A DNA stretch of 64,000 nucleotides, from positions 992,001 through 1,056,000 of the forward strand of contig CANLWG010000001.1 in the NCBI GenBank assembly GCA_947494715.1, written 5' to 3'. A program made the translations under genes and the position numbers. This document shows, piece by piece, positions 44,112 to 52,921 of the stretch. The notes under the pieces are model-generated. The model saw nothing but the letters and a program-made list of their open reading frames with translations, was not told the origin of the DNA and ran no database searches. Every line of letters begins with the position of its first letter. Positions within the stretch are counted from its first letter, which is position 1. The stretch comes from an uncultured Flavobacteriaceae bacterium (lineage in GTDB: Bacteria > Bacteroidota > Bacteroidia > Flavobacteriales > Flavobacteriaceae).

Positions 44112-44720
44112 ATGGGTACAAGAGAAAGAATAAAGCGCAAAGCAACGGATTTGTTTAATCAAAAGGGCGTTAAAAATGTTACTTTAAGGGAGGTGGCTAC
44201 AGTTCTGGAAAAGAGTTATGGAAATGTTACTTATTACTACAAAACAAAAAATGACCTTATTCTTGAATTGTTTGAGGACATGACGATTGAAACCACTGAA
44301 ATTATGAAATCATTCCAATTCCAAAACTTGCTTCATGGAATTTTGGATGCGCCCCAAAAAACATTTGATATTTCAATGAAATACTTATTCTTCTATGTGG
44401 ATTATGTCGAGATTAGGAGGAGTTATAAGGCCGTTTATTTAAAAGCTGAAGAAAATAATGCTTTTAGGAAAAAGAATTTCATGAAGGTTTTGGAACAACT
44501 ACAAATTCAAGGAATATTGAGAGAAGAGCTGACAGCTGATGACTTGAACTATTTAATGGATTTAAGCGGTGCTATGAGGACTTTCTTTTTTCTTAATCTC
44601 CGTCCAGAAAATTTTGCAGATCTGGAACTGAAAGCTAAGTATACCAACTATGTAAACAATCTGCTAATGCCTTATCTTACCATAAAGGGGTTACTAGAAT
44701 ATAAGGCCTATTTAAAATAA
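44112..44720 (+). CDS. TetR/AcrR-family transcriptional regulator
   Basis: The 202-residue protein opens with the TetR DNA-binding domain: TRERIKRKATDLFNQKGVKNVTLREVATVLEKSYGNVTYYYKTKNDLILELFEDM (about 2-56), with the recognition helix near 35-45. The C-terminal ligand domain is of the TetR_C-like type found in Bacteroidota. It is divergently paired with the alpha/beta hydrolase gene and likely represses that gene and itself until an inducer binds. Confidence 0.9.
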   Translation: MGTRERIKRKATDLFNQKGVKNVTLREVATVLEKSYGNVTYYYKTKNDLILELFEDMTIETTEIMKSFQFQNLLHGILDAPQKTFDISMKYLFFYVDYVEIRRSYKAVYLKAEENNAFRKKNFMKVLEQLQIQGILREELTADDLNYLMDLSGAMRTFFFLNLRPENFADLELKAKYTNYVNNLLMPYLTIKGLLEYKAYLK

Positions 44721-44780
44721 TTTGATTTAGCAATGCACCTTTGATGTACCCAACAATGTCCAATAGGAGTCCGCTTGGCA

Positions 44781-45152
44781 TTAATACATCGTATTCGGGT
44801 TGGCCGAGACCTCGGGAATCTGTTGTATGGCGTCCCAGTGCTCGCATATTTTTCCGTTAGCATCAAATCTAAAAAAATCCATGGTCACATATTCATCGTT
44901 TCCTGGCCAAATCTGATGTGTATGTAGCGCTACCAAATCACCTTCGCCAATACATCGAACAAATTCGATGGACTTTTCAGGATATTCTGTCTGCATTCTT
45001 TCAAAGTAGGTTATGAACCCTTCCGTACCGTCGGCCACATCAGGGTTGTGTTGAATGTAGGTGTTGCCCACATACTGCTCTACCGCTTTTCTCGGGTTAC
45101 CTTCATAGGCCATTTTATAGAAAGCTATTGCATTTTGTTTGTTTTCTTCCAT
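44781..45152 (-). CDS. NTF2-like (SnoaL-type) protein
   Basis: The 123-residue cytosolic protein matches small SnoaL-like ester cyclase/polyketide cyclase folds: ENKQNAIAFYKMAYEGNPRKAVEQYVGNTYIQHNPDVADGTEGF (about 3-46), GDLVALHTHQIWPGNDEYVTMDFFRFDANGKICEHWD (about 68-105). His residues of the pocket are conserved. Typical members isomerise or hydrate small molecules, or have no known role. Single-gene unit between the TetR and DUF1080 genes. Confidence 0.85.
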   Translation of the reverse strand: MEENKQNAIAFYKMAYEGNPRKAVEQYVGNTYIQHNPDVADGTEGFITYFERMQTEYPEKSIEFVRCIGEGDLVALHTHQIWPGNDEYVTMDFFRFDANGKICEHWDAIQQIPEVSANPNTMY

Positions 45153-45201
45153 CTATATTTCTTATTTCTGTTAATGGTATAGCCTAAGGTTTAATGGGAT
45201 C

Positions 45202-46089
45202 CTATTCCAGATATTTGGATAAAACCTCAGGGGTATTTTCGATTTTCCTGTAAAATATGTCCTTGAAATAGACAACGGCACCTTCTGATTGAAGCGTTAG
45301 CCTGCCCGAAACCAGAGGTTCCATGGTTGCACCGTTTTTGTAAAATGAATTTAGGACAATCATATTTATCTTTCCATTTATCATGTGTACCGCATGATTT
45401 TCCCAACAGATAAGCTCCAGGGTATTCCATTCCCCATGAGGTTTTTCGTTGTACGGATTTGCTATTACGATTTGCCATTCGTCCTTACCCTCAAAATGGT
45501 GTAGCCCTGCATTTTGATCAAATAGCAACATGGTGTCCTTTAAAGTACTTACTAGATGCTCCAAATAGGGTTTCGCTTTCTTAATGGCCGTAGGAATAGC
45601 AGTGGTCGGAGAGGAAGGGATATCTAAAATCACGTTTTTTGCCCAATAACTGCCTACGTCCCCCTCATGGATTTGTAATTCGTGCCTCACCTTTCCCTGA
45701 TGGTATAGAATGCCCCCATCTTTGGGACGGCCTTCCATCCATTTCCACTTTAAATCGCCCCATTTGAATTTCAATTTAAGGTGATAGTCGGCCAAACTAT
45801 CCTTGAGAATCAATCCACCGATTACCTCTCCCGATATTCGGATTACGTTTTCATGATCAAGAGTGTCAATAGTAAATACATCCAAAGGGTCATTATATCC
45901 CAAGCCCTCCATATAATTGCCCAAGGAATCTTTTTTTAACCCTTGAACATGTACGGAAGAGTCCGGTACGCCCAAGTAATGTTTAAATGCAAGGGTATCT
46001 TCTCCTTGATAGATTGGAATCCATTTGTCTTCCTTGCAATTGAATGTTATCAACGCAAATAAGAAAAAGGCTGTTTTAAAATACCTCAT
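45202..46089 (-). CDS. DUF1080-family (3-keto-disaccharide hydrolase-like) lipoprotein
   Basis: From ATG 46089 the product has 295 residues with a lipoprotein signal (FALITFNC, about Cys18). The jelly-roll DUF1080 fold is visible: DVFTIDTLDHENVIRISGEVIGGLILKDSLADYHLKLKFKWG, a GGILYHQGK loop, WNTLELICWENHAVHMINGKINMIV and the final LTLQSEGAVVYFKDIFYR, which is the most conserved segment. Family members bind or cleave glycans or keto-sugars in the periplasm. An ATG two codons upstream (46095) is equally possible. Confidence 0.85.
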   Translation of the reverse strand: MRYFKTAFFLFALITFNCKEDKWIPIYQGEDTLAFKHYLGVPDSSVHVQGLKKDSLGNYMEGLGYNDPLDVFTIDTLDHENVIRISGEVIGGLILKDSLADYHLKLKFKWGDLKWKWMEGRPKDGGILYHQGKVRHELQIHEGDVGSYWAKNVILDIPSSPTTAIPTAIKKAKPYLEHLVSTLKDTMLLFDQNAGLHHFEGKDEWQIVIANPYNEKPHGEWNTLELICWENHAVHMINGKINMIVLNSFYKNGATMEPLVSGRLTLQSEGAVVYFKDIFYRKIENTPEVLSKYLE

Positions 46090-46167
46090 AAACATTATTT
46101 AATTGTATTTCAGTATAAATAAAAAATAAAAGCGTCTTTTAGAACCACATTCATATACAGTATACCT

Positions 46168-47931
46168 TCACTTTTGATCATACGGAATATAATTTTCCCA
46201 TTCCCAAGGGGTATAGGTATCACCAAGGGCAACTTCCAATAATTCCTTGAAAATGCCTTCCCCGTTATCACTATTGGTCATGATCATTATACCCTTTCCA
46301 GCTTGGGGAAAGACAACCGAGTAGTGCTGAAATCCATCACCATGCCCTTCTTTGAAAGCTGCAGTTCCATAAGGTGTTTTAAATAGGCCCCAACCTAATC
46401 CATAGCTTAATTGAATGGCATCATAAAGTGTGGTCTCTTCATTGGATAGTGGTCCGAATTGCATTGTGGAACGTATCCTGATCTGTGGTCTGAACAACTC
46501 TGCCCAAGATGTTTTGGAAATAAGTTTTTCCTGTAATACGGCTTCCAAAAATTTGGTGTAATCCAATGCACTGGTCTCCAGGGTACTAGGTCCTCTAGGT
46601 TCATTATCCGTATCCTTGAGGTAAAGTTCTCCCGAACCGGAATGACCATAGGCAAAGTCTTTTTCAAAATGTTCATACCACCGGTAACCCGAGCTTTTCA
46701 TACCAATTGGTTTAAAAATGTATTCTTGGGCCAAAGGCTCTAAATTTTTGTTGAGAATTTTCTCCAAGATTACTTGTAGGTACACCATTCCTTCTCCCGA
46801 ATATTGGTAACGACTGCCAGGTTCAAACTTTACCTTTAGTTTTTTACCCTCTTCATACCATCTCCAATTGGGAAATCCCGTTGTATGCGCCAGACACATT
46901 CGAGCGGTGATTTTGTGATATAAGGTATCCGAGGCTAAATCTGAAAAATCATCGTGCCATCGCGCCAAAGGCTTGTATTCATGTATTTTTTGGGGCAGAT
47001 AAGATTCCAATGGCGTATCCAGATCAATGATTCCTTCCTCGACCAGTTTCATGACCAACACTGCAAAAACAGCCTTGCTAAAAGAAGCGCCATAGATATT
47101 GGTAGAATCGGTCAATGGTAATTTATTTTTAAAGTCTCGATATCCGAAAGTCTTTTGATAGGTGACGGTATTCTTATTGAAGATAGAAACTGCCATACCG
47201 TGTACTTGGGCATCGGTCATCAGTTGTTCAATTTTTGTGGTCAAGGAATCCTTAGTGATGGTAGTTTCGGACAATCGAGATATATTCCGGGAATCTGCGG
47301 AGTTACAGCCTATAAAACCAAAAACACAAAAAACGAGAATAGACCCCATGATTTTGGAGCTTTTATCTCTTCTTTTTTTTAAAAAGGGAAATGCCAAGGG
47401 ATAATAACACTTTTGGGAGTTTAAGGCAGTTACAATATTGATTATTGTAACAATTAGGGTAAATGGAATTACGGCCATAAAAAAGAAAAACCCCCAACCT
47501 TCAATGGTAACAAGGGCGATAAGGGACAAAACGAACAGGAGGGTCATCGTAATCTGAAAGTTTATAACCTTTCTGCCATGTTCATCATAAATGGGATTGT
47601 CCTCCCGTTTATGGATCCAAAGAAATAAAGGAAATAGTACGTTGCATAAGGGGAGCACCAACCCCAAAATAGGTGTACTGTGTAACAACAACAGCCATTT
47701 TTTCTGGAGGTTTTCAGTTTTGGGATTTTCAAGGACAAGAAGATCTTCAACTTCTATTTCGAGGGCGGCGGCCAGTAGTTTTATGGTTTGTAGGTGTGGG
47801 TTGGTGTCCCCTTTCTCAATGCGTTGTATGGTGCGCACCGCCACATTGGTCTTTTCGGATAAATCTTCCTGCGAATACCCTTTTAGCTTACGTTGATAGG
47901 TTAGATTTTTGGCCAGCGAATAGTTTTCCAT
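46168..47931 (-). CDS. fusion: XRE helix-turn-helix, DUF4870 membrane region and periplasmic serine hydrolase
   Basis: The 587-residue protein has three parts. Residues 5-62 are an XRE-type HTH (LTYQRKLKGYSQEDLSEKTNVAVRTIQRIEKG). Residues about 78-175 hold three to four membrane helices with the DUF4870 motif DEHGRKVINFQIT. At 193-210 another hydrophobic stretch ends FGFIGC (Cys209), exactly like a lipoprotein signal, and residues about 225-575 are a class-C beta-lactamase-like hydrolase with SxxK at 283-286 (SFSK), Tyr377 in YSG and a late HGDGF. The hydrolase would sit in the periplasm and the HTH in the cytosol. It looks like two genes joined in frame. Activity could be peptidase, esterase or sensor of cell-wall fragments. 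Confidence 0.85.
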   Translation of the reverse strand: MENYSLAKNLTYQRKLKGYSQEDLSEKTNVAVRTIQRIEKGDTNPHLQTIKLLAAALEIEVEDLLVLENPKTENLQKKWLLLLHSTPILGLVLPLCNVLFPLFLWIHKREDNPIYDEHGRKVINFQITMTLLFVLSLIALVTIEGWGFFFFMAVIPFTLIVTIINIVTALNSQKCYYPLAFPFLKKRRDKSSKIMGSILVFCVFGFIGCNSADSRNISRLSETTITKDSLTTKIEQLMTDAQVHGMAVSIFNKNTVTYQKTFGYRDFKNKLPLTDSTNIYGASFSKAVFAVLVMKLVEEGIIDLDTPLESYLPQKIHEYKPLARWHDDFSDLASDTLYHKITARMCLAHTTGFPNWRWYEEGKKLKVKFEPGSRYQYSGEGMVYLQVILEKILNKNLEPLAQEYIFKPIGMKSSGYRWYEHFEKDFAYGHSGSGELYLKDTDNEPRGPSTLETSALDYTKFLEAVLQEKLISKTSWAELFRPQIRIRSTMQFGPLSNEETTLYDAIQLSYGLGWGLFKTPYGTAAFKEGHGDGFQHYSVVFPQAGKGIMIMTNSDNGEGIFKELLEVALGDTYTPWEWENYIPYDQK

Positions 47932-48052
47932 GGTTCTGATTTTTGTTCACTACAAAACTATCAATGACATCCGGTCTTTATCGTGACATTTAGGTGTCAC
48001 CTATATGTCATTTACCGTATTTACAGTGCTTTTGGGGATATTCAGAAAAAGA

Positions 48053-48283
48053 TTATCCGTTATGGGAGCCATCACAAAAGGGTGGGGTGCCGGTCTGTTT
48101 ACAAGTACACAGCCACGCCTCTTTAGTCTCCTCTGCCTCAAAGACCAAAGGAGGTGTGGCTTTGTTAGCCCTATGGGAGCCATCACAAAAAGGCTGTTCG
48201 CTACTGTGGCTACAACTGCACCAGGAATAGCGTTTTCCAGTTTCAAGATTTACAGGAATAGGGGAATATTTTGTATCGCTCAT
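48053..48283 (-). CDS. double CDGSH iron-sulfur protein
   Basis: The 76-residue cytosolic protein (ATG 48283) has two complete CDGSH motifs: Cys22, Cys24, Cys33, His37 in WCSCSHSSEQPFCDGSH and Cys59, Cys61, Cys70, His74 in LCTCKQTGTPPFCDGSH. Each should hold a 2Fe-2S cluster with three Cys and one His, as in mitoNEET-like proteins, where the cluster is redox active and can be transferred. It lies between the HTH-hydrolase and acyltransferase genes but does not overlap them. A TTG at 48289 is a possible alternative start. Confidence 0.92.
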   Translation of the reverse strand: MSDTKYSPIPVNLETGKRYSWCSCSHSSEQPFCDGSHRANKATPPLVFEAEETKEAWLCTCKQTGTPPFCDGSHNG

Positions 48284-48340
48284 ATCCAATTGTTTTTAGA
48301 CGAAAATACACAATAGGGCAATAGAGGAAAAAGGGAGCGA

Positions 48341-49525
48341 TTAATTTTTAACCAATCCAAATAGCCGAAGTAATCGACCTAAATAGGTTCGAGCTATCTT
48401 AGTTGTATTGAAATATAAGGGCTCTACCTTGGTCCAAGCATATCCGACGGCGGAAACAAGGTTCGATTTTAAGGTTGCCTTATGCCTTTCATATAGCAAA
48501 GCGGTATACGTACAAACAATCATGAAGATCAAAGCACTGGGAATAACCACCTGAGGCGTTAAAGAGTGATGAAAAAATCCGTATAGGCCCAACCCGGTAA
48601 AGCTTCCATAAAGAATAATGAAATGAATCACGTATATGGACAATGTGCTCTGCCCGATCTTTATCAAAGTGCTATGGGTAAACAGACCTCTAAACAGCAT
48701 GAATACAGCAAATACCAGAAAAACATCCCCTAAACGGATAAATAAGTAATTATTAAAATAAATATCCGCAAATAACTGTATTCCAGTTAATTTTGATAGT
48801 TCTAAAAACAAATCTGAAGAATAGAAAATCAGTGAAAGACCAATAATCGTCGCAGCTCCAATAGCCGTAGGATATAGATATCTAAAATGCTTGAACCGAG
48901 TAAACAGTAGGGATAAAAACCCGCCGAAAGCTGCGTAGCCGAACCAAGGAAAAATAGTAAAGACAGAGCCATTGGTTTTGGTGAAATAATTGGACAAGGC
49001 ATCAGGTAAAAACGAATACGTAAACTGTTTGTACAAAGGTTCAAACAGGAACAATAGAAAGGTAATTGAGGCCAGAACCATGGGGAATAGCCACTTTTTT
49101 CGGTTTTGCGTCAAAAGATAGATACCTATAATCCCCAAAATTGAAAGACCGATACAGTGCAATACATCTACTAGATAAAAAGAGTCATAGATTTCGCCCT
49201 GCAATAACCCAAATAAATTCATGCGAAGGAGATAGCCAATACCTAATAATTGCAATCCCCGTTTGACCCCTTTTTTGATCCTCGGGTTGTCAAAACCTTT
49301 TTGGGGAACCCGAATCAAAAGGTAGGTAAAGATAAATCCCGATACTGTAAAGAACACTGGAGCGGTAATGCCCCTAAAATATTTCCAAATATTATAGCCC
49401 TCAAGGGAATTGTCCCTAAACCCCATATCCAAAAGACTATCTACAAAATGCCCCTGGAGCATCATGAGAATGGCCCATGCCCTCATGGCATCTATGAAGT
49501 ATAATCTAGTAGACTTCTTTTCCAT
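48341..49525 (-). CDS. HGSNAT/acyltransferase-3-like membrane protein
   Basis: From ATG 49525 the product is 394 residues with about ten membrane helices. RLYFIDAMRAWAILMMLQGHFVDSLLD (about 7-33) carries the conserved His of acyltransferase/HGSNAT (DUF1624) proteins, and FRGITAPVFFTVSGFIFTYLLIR matches the next segment. Such proteins move acetyl or acyl groups across the inner membrane onto glycans. The upstream frame (to 49588) does not fit the family, so the shorter start was chosen. No partner gene is evident. Confidence 0.82.
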   Translation of the reverse strand: MEKKSTRLYFIDAMRAWAILMMLQGHFVDSLLDMGFRDNSLEGYNIWKYFRGITAPVFFTVSGFIFTYLLIRVPQKGFDNPRIKKGVKRGLQLLGIGYLLRMNLFGLLQGEIYDSFYLVDVLHCIGLSILGIIGIYLLTQNRKKWLFPMVLASITFLLFLFEPLYKQFTYSFLPDALSNYFTKTNGSVFTIFPWFGYAAFGGFLSLLFTRFKHFRYLYPTAIGAATIIGLSLIFYSSDLFLELSKLTGIQLFADIYFNNYLFIRLGDVFLVFAVFMLFRGLFTHSTLIKIGQSTLSIYVIHFIILYGSFTGLGLYGFFHHSLTPQVVIPSALIFMIVCTYTALLYERHKATLKSNLVSAVGYAWTKVEPLYFNTTKIARTYLGRLLRLFGLVKN

Positions 49526-49686
49526 ATCTATTTGTAATCCCAGTGAGCATATTGATTTCCCAATATTTGAACCTATATACTTGTGCAACAGTGCGTTTGG
49601 ATGTTTTGCGATGCAAAATTAGGCAAAATACTCGCAATTCAATTGCATTTGCCCTATTTTCGTCGAATAACGATTAAAACGCTTAA

Positions 49687-50220
49687 ATGGCTACAATATT
49701 GGCATTTGCAGGGAGCAATTCTTCAACTTCTATCAATTTTCAATTGGTAAAATATACCGCCTCACTTATGGGTGATCAAGCCGTCCAATTACTGAATATG
49801 GCTTATTTTCCGTTTCCTATGTATAGTATTGACCATGAAAAAGAAAAAGGGTTTTCTAATTCTTTGATCGAACTAAAGAATGATATAAGTAAAGCGGACG
49901 GACTCATTGTCTCCGTAAATGAGCATAATGGCAATCTGTCTGCCTATTTTAAGAACTTGATTGATTGGCTATCTCGTTTGGAACGTAAATTTTTGTTGGA
50001 TAAAACTATATTGCTCATGTCTACTTCAGGAGGTAAAAGGGGAGGTTTGGGGGCTTTGGAAATTGCAGAGAAAACCTTAGCTAGGTTTGGTGCTTCTGAG
50101 ATTTTGACCTTTTCCCTGCCCAATTTTAGTACCGACTTTGACAAGAACAAAGGAATTACAAACGAAGAGGTAGCAAAGTTACACCAAGAGAAAATAGCGG
50201 AATTCTTATCCAAAATCTAA
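49687..50220 (+). CDS. NADPH-dependent FMN reductase family protein
   Basis: The 177-residue flavodoxin-like enzyme has the phosphate loop FAGSNSSTSINFQLVKY (about 6-22), the FMN-binding SVNEHNGNLSAYFKNLIDWLSR (about 76-97) and LLMSTSGGKRGG (about 109-120). It reduces FMN or quinones with NAD(P)H in the cytosol. It ends 2 bases before the pabB start and is likely cotranscribed with it. Confidence 0.9.
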   Translation: MATILAFAGSNSSTSINFQLVKYTASLMGDQAVQLLNMAYFPFPMYSIDHEKEKGFSNSLIELKNDISKADGLIVSVNEHNGNLSAYFKNLIDWLSRLERKFLLDKTILLMSTSGGKRGGLGALEIAEKTLARFGASEILTFSLPNFSTDFDKNKGITNEEVAKLHQEKIAEFLSKI

Positions 50221-50222
50221 GC

Positions 50223-51521
50223 TTGAGAAAAAAGGTTTCCTACACGGCATCCGATATCCAAAAATTTAAGGACTCCCTTTTGCATTGGTCTCAGCAGTTT
50301 AGGGAAGTCGTTTGGCTGGAAGGCAATGACCATCCTGATGCGTATGGATCTTTCGATGCAATTCTCGCTGTTGACGCCTTTACTTCTATCCGTAGCGATT
50401 TCCACAATGCATTTCATGAACTGCAGGAATACCAATCCCAAACAAAGGATTGGCTGTTCGGATATTTGTCCTATGATCTTAAGAATGATGTTGAACAACT
50501 AAGCTCCGATAATCCGGACGGGTTGGATTTTCCGGAATTATTTTTTTTTCAGCCCAAGAAAATTATCCGATTGAATGGAAACATTGTGGATTTCATCTAC
50601 CTGAATATGCTGGATGATGAAATCGGACAAGATTTCAGAGCGATATCCGATAAGGACTTTGCGAAGGGGGAAGCTGCCCAAACTACGGAGAATATCCGTA
50701 TACGAATGCGTATTTTTAAGGATGAGTATTTTAGGAAAGTGGAAAAGATGTTGAGCCATATTCATAGAGGCGATATCTATGAGGCTAATTTTTGCCAGGA
50801 GTTCTATGCCACGGATACCCAAATTGATTCTCTGCGAACCTATCAAAAGCTAAATTATATTTCCGACGCTCCCTTTTCGGTCTATCTAAAGCTGAACGAT
50901 AAGTATTTGCTCTCAGCTTCACCGGAACGTTATCTTAAAAAGATGGGAACCAAAATTATTTCCCAGCCGATTAAAGGCACCGCCAGACGTTCTCACGAAG
51001 AGGTCGAAGATGAAAAATTAAGGATTTCCTTGGCCCAAGATGAAAAAGAACTCGCCGAAAACATTATGATCGTAGATTTGGTCCGGAACGATATGTCCAA
51101 AAGCGCAGTAAAAAGAAGTGTTATCGTAGAAGAACTTGGTAAGGTATACACTTTTAGACAAGTACATCAAATGATTTCAACAATAACAGCAAGGGTAGAA
51201 CCTACTAAAAACCCAGTAGAAATCATTAAGGAGACCTTTCCTATGGGGAGTATGACCGGGGCGCCCAAAATTTCGGCCATGAAGATTATTGAGGAGTTGG
51301 AGTCCTTTAAAAGAAGCCTCTATAGTGGCGCAGTAGGTTATTTTACTCCAGAAGGGGATTTTGATTTCAATGTAGTCATACGCAGTATTTTGTACAATGC
51401 CACGAACGAATATGTATCTTTTTCTGTGGGCAGTGCCATTACGGCAATGGCAAATCCTGAAAGGGAGTATGAAGAGTGCCTTATTAAGGCCAAAGCCATG
51501 CGGGAGGTATTGGAGGGGTAA
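50223..51521 (+). CDS. pabB: aminodeoxychorismate synthase component I
   Basis: The 432-residue chorismate-binding enzyme has the signatures GDIYEANFCQEF (about 181-192), SPERYLKKMGTKIISQPIKGTARR, ENIMIVDLVRNDMSK (about 280-294), TFPMGSMTGAPKISAMKIIEELE and DFDFNVVIRSILYN. It converts chorismate to aminodeoxychorismate for folate. The start is TTG at 50223, two bases after the flavin reductase stop, and the sequence MRKKVSYTA is consistent with Flavobacteriaceae homologues. Anthranilate synthase is a less likely alternative because the Trp feedback region is absent. Confidence 0.9.
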   Translation: MRKKVSYTASDIQKFKDSLLHWSQQFREVVWLEGNDHPDAYGSFDAILAVDAFTSIRSDFHNAFHELQEYQSQTKDWLFGYLSYDLKNDVEQLSSDNPDGLDFPELFFFQPKKIIRLNGNIVDFIYLNMLDDEIGQDFRAISDKDFAKGEAAQTTENIRIRMRIFKDEYFRKVEKMLSHIHRGDIYEANFCQEFYATDTQIDSLRTYQKLNYISDAPFSVYLKLNDKYLLSASPERYLKKMGTKIISQPIKGTARRSHEEVEDEKLRISLAQDEKELAENIMIVDLVRNDMSKSAVKRSVIVEELGKVYTFRQVHQMISTITARVEPTKNPVEIIKETFPMGSMTGAPKISAMKIIEELESFKRSLYSGAVGYFTPEGDFDFNVVIRSILYNATNEYVSFSVGSAITAMANPEREYEECLIKAKAMREVLEG

Positions 51522-51613
51522 GTTGGGACAGTGCAAAAGTAAATTCAGGTAAGGAACAATGACCTTTGTTCCTCGTTATTCCCGACTCTAAACTTTTCCT
51601 ATACCTTTGTTTT

Positions 51614-52921
51614 GTGTTAGCGGAATTCAAGAAACATATCAAAACAAAATTTCCCGAGTTATTGGAGGAACGGTTTCTTCTCGCCTGTAGTGGGGGAGTG
51701 GACAGTATGGTATTGACCCATCTGTGTCACCGTGCCAAATTGAATTTTGCCATAGGCCATTGTAATTTTCAGTTACGGGGCCGGGAAAGTGATACCGATG
51801 AAAAATTTGTAAGGGACTGGGCCTTTCAATTGTCCAAACCTTTTTTTTCAACTTGTTTTGATACAATTAATTATGTTTCTAAAAATAAAGTATCAGTTCA
51901 ATTAGCGGCGCGGGAACTTCGGTACCGATGGTTTGCAGAGATAATGCAGGAAAACGATATTAAAATTTTGGTAACCGCCCATCAAGCGGATGATAATTTG
52001 GAAACCTTTTTGATTAATCTTTCCAGAGGTACAGGAATTGATGGTCTTACCGGAATTCCTGAAAAAACGGATACCCTAGCGCGGCCGCTATTACCGTTTA
52101 CAAGATCCCAAATTCTAGAATATGCCAAAATTGAAAATCTGGCATGGCGTGAGGATAGTAGCAATTCGGATACTAAATATCTACGGAATAAAATCCGACA
52201 TGAAATCGTTCCCAAACTAATGGAGTTACATCCTACATTTTTGGAAAACTTCAAAAATACTCAAAGGTATATTACTGGAATTTCTCAGCTGGCAGAGTTT
52301 CACATCAATCAAGTCAGGAAAACTAATTTTCAGCATGACGACGGGGTAATAAAAATTAGTGTAGCCTCCTTGTCAAAACTAAAGCCTTTAAAGGCCCATT
52401 TATTTGCCCTGTTCAAGGCATATGGTTTTACGGAGTGGAACGATGTAAAATCCTTGCTTACGGCGATGAGCGGCAAAGAAGTGCGCTCCGGGACCCATAG
52501 GTTGGTCAAGGACAGGGATTTCCTTTTGTTAACGGAAATCCAGGAAGAAGACCCGAAGGAATATCACATTTCGCATGATGAAAGGGAAATCCATACCCCG
52601 ATCCACCTAAGGATGTCTCAAGTATCACTTGTTAAGGAAACCCCAAAGAATGTACTATATGTGGCCAAAGAAACGTTAAAGTATCCATTGACCTTAAGGA
52701 AATGGCGAAAAGGCGACTATTTTTATCCTTTGGGAATGAAGGGTAGAAAAAAATTGTCCAAATTCTTTAAGGACGAGAAAATAGATATTATTTCTAAAGA
52801 AAAACAGTGGTTGTTATGTTCCGGTGATGTTATTGTCTGGGTAGTTGGAAAACGGGCAGATGAACGTTTCAAGGTGGCCAAGGATACGCGTGAAATCGTA
52901 AAATTTGAATTGAACAAATGA
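51614..52921 (+). CDS. tilS: tRNA(Ile)-lysidine synthase
   Basis: From GTG 51614 the enzyme has 435 residues. The ATP pyrophosphatase loop LLACSGGVDSMVLTHL (about 23-38) is intact, followed by GHCNFQLRGRESDTDE, VTAHQADDNLETFLINLSRGTG (about 133-155), RPLLPFTRSQI and the C-terminal TilS substrate-binding domain ending LRKWRKGDYFYPLGMKGRKKLSKFF. It modifies the wobble cytidine of tRNA-Ile2 to lysidine and is essential. GTG is chosen because the family starts there; a TTG at 51566 is in frame but would add a nonconserved stretch. Confidence 0.9.
   Translation: MLAEFKKHIKTKFPELLEERFLLACSGGVDSMVLTHLCHRAKLNFAIGHCNFQLRGRESDTDEKFVRDWAFQLSKPFFSTCFDTINYVSKNKVSVQLAARELRYRWFAEIMQENDIKILVTAHQADDNLETFLINLSRGTGIDGLTGIPEKTDTLARPLLPFTRSQILEYAKIENLAWREDSSNSDTKYLRNKIRHEIVPKLMELHPTFLENFKNTQRYITGISQLAEFHINQVRKTNFQHDDGVIKISVASLSKLKPLKAHLFALFKAYGFTEWNDVKSLLTAMSGKEVRSGTHRLVKDRDFLLLTEIQEEDPKEYHISHDEREIHTPIHLRMSQVSLVKETPKNVLYVAKETLKYPLTLRKWRKGDYFYPLGMKGRKKLSKFFKDEKIDIISKEKQWLLCSGDVIVWVVGKRADERFKVAKDTREIVKFELNK

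Noticed and set aside
48001-48316. 103-codon plus-strand frame opposite the CDGSH gene
   Set aside because: The minus strand codes for two perfect CDGSH motifs; the plus frame is a shadow.
51602-51609. TACCTTTG as promoter -7 box for tilS
   Set aside because: It matches TAnnTTTG but lies only 4 bases before the GTG start and has no -33 box at the right distance.
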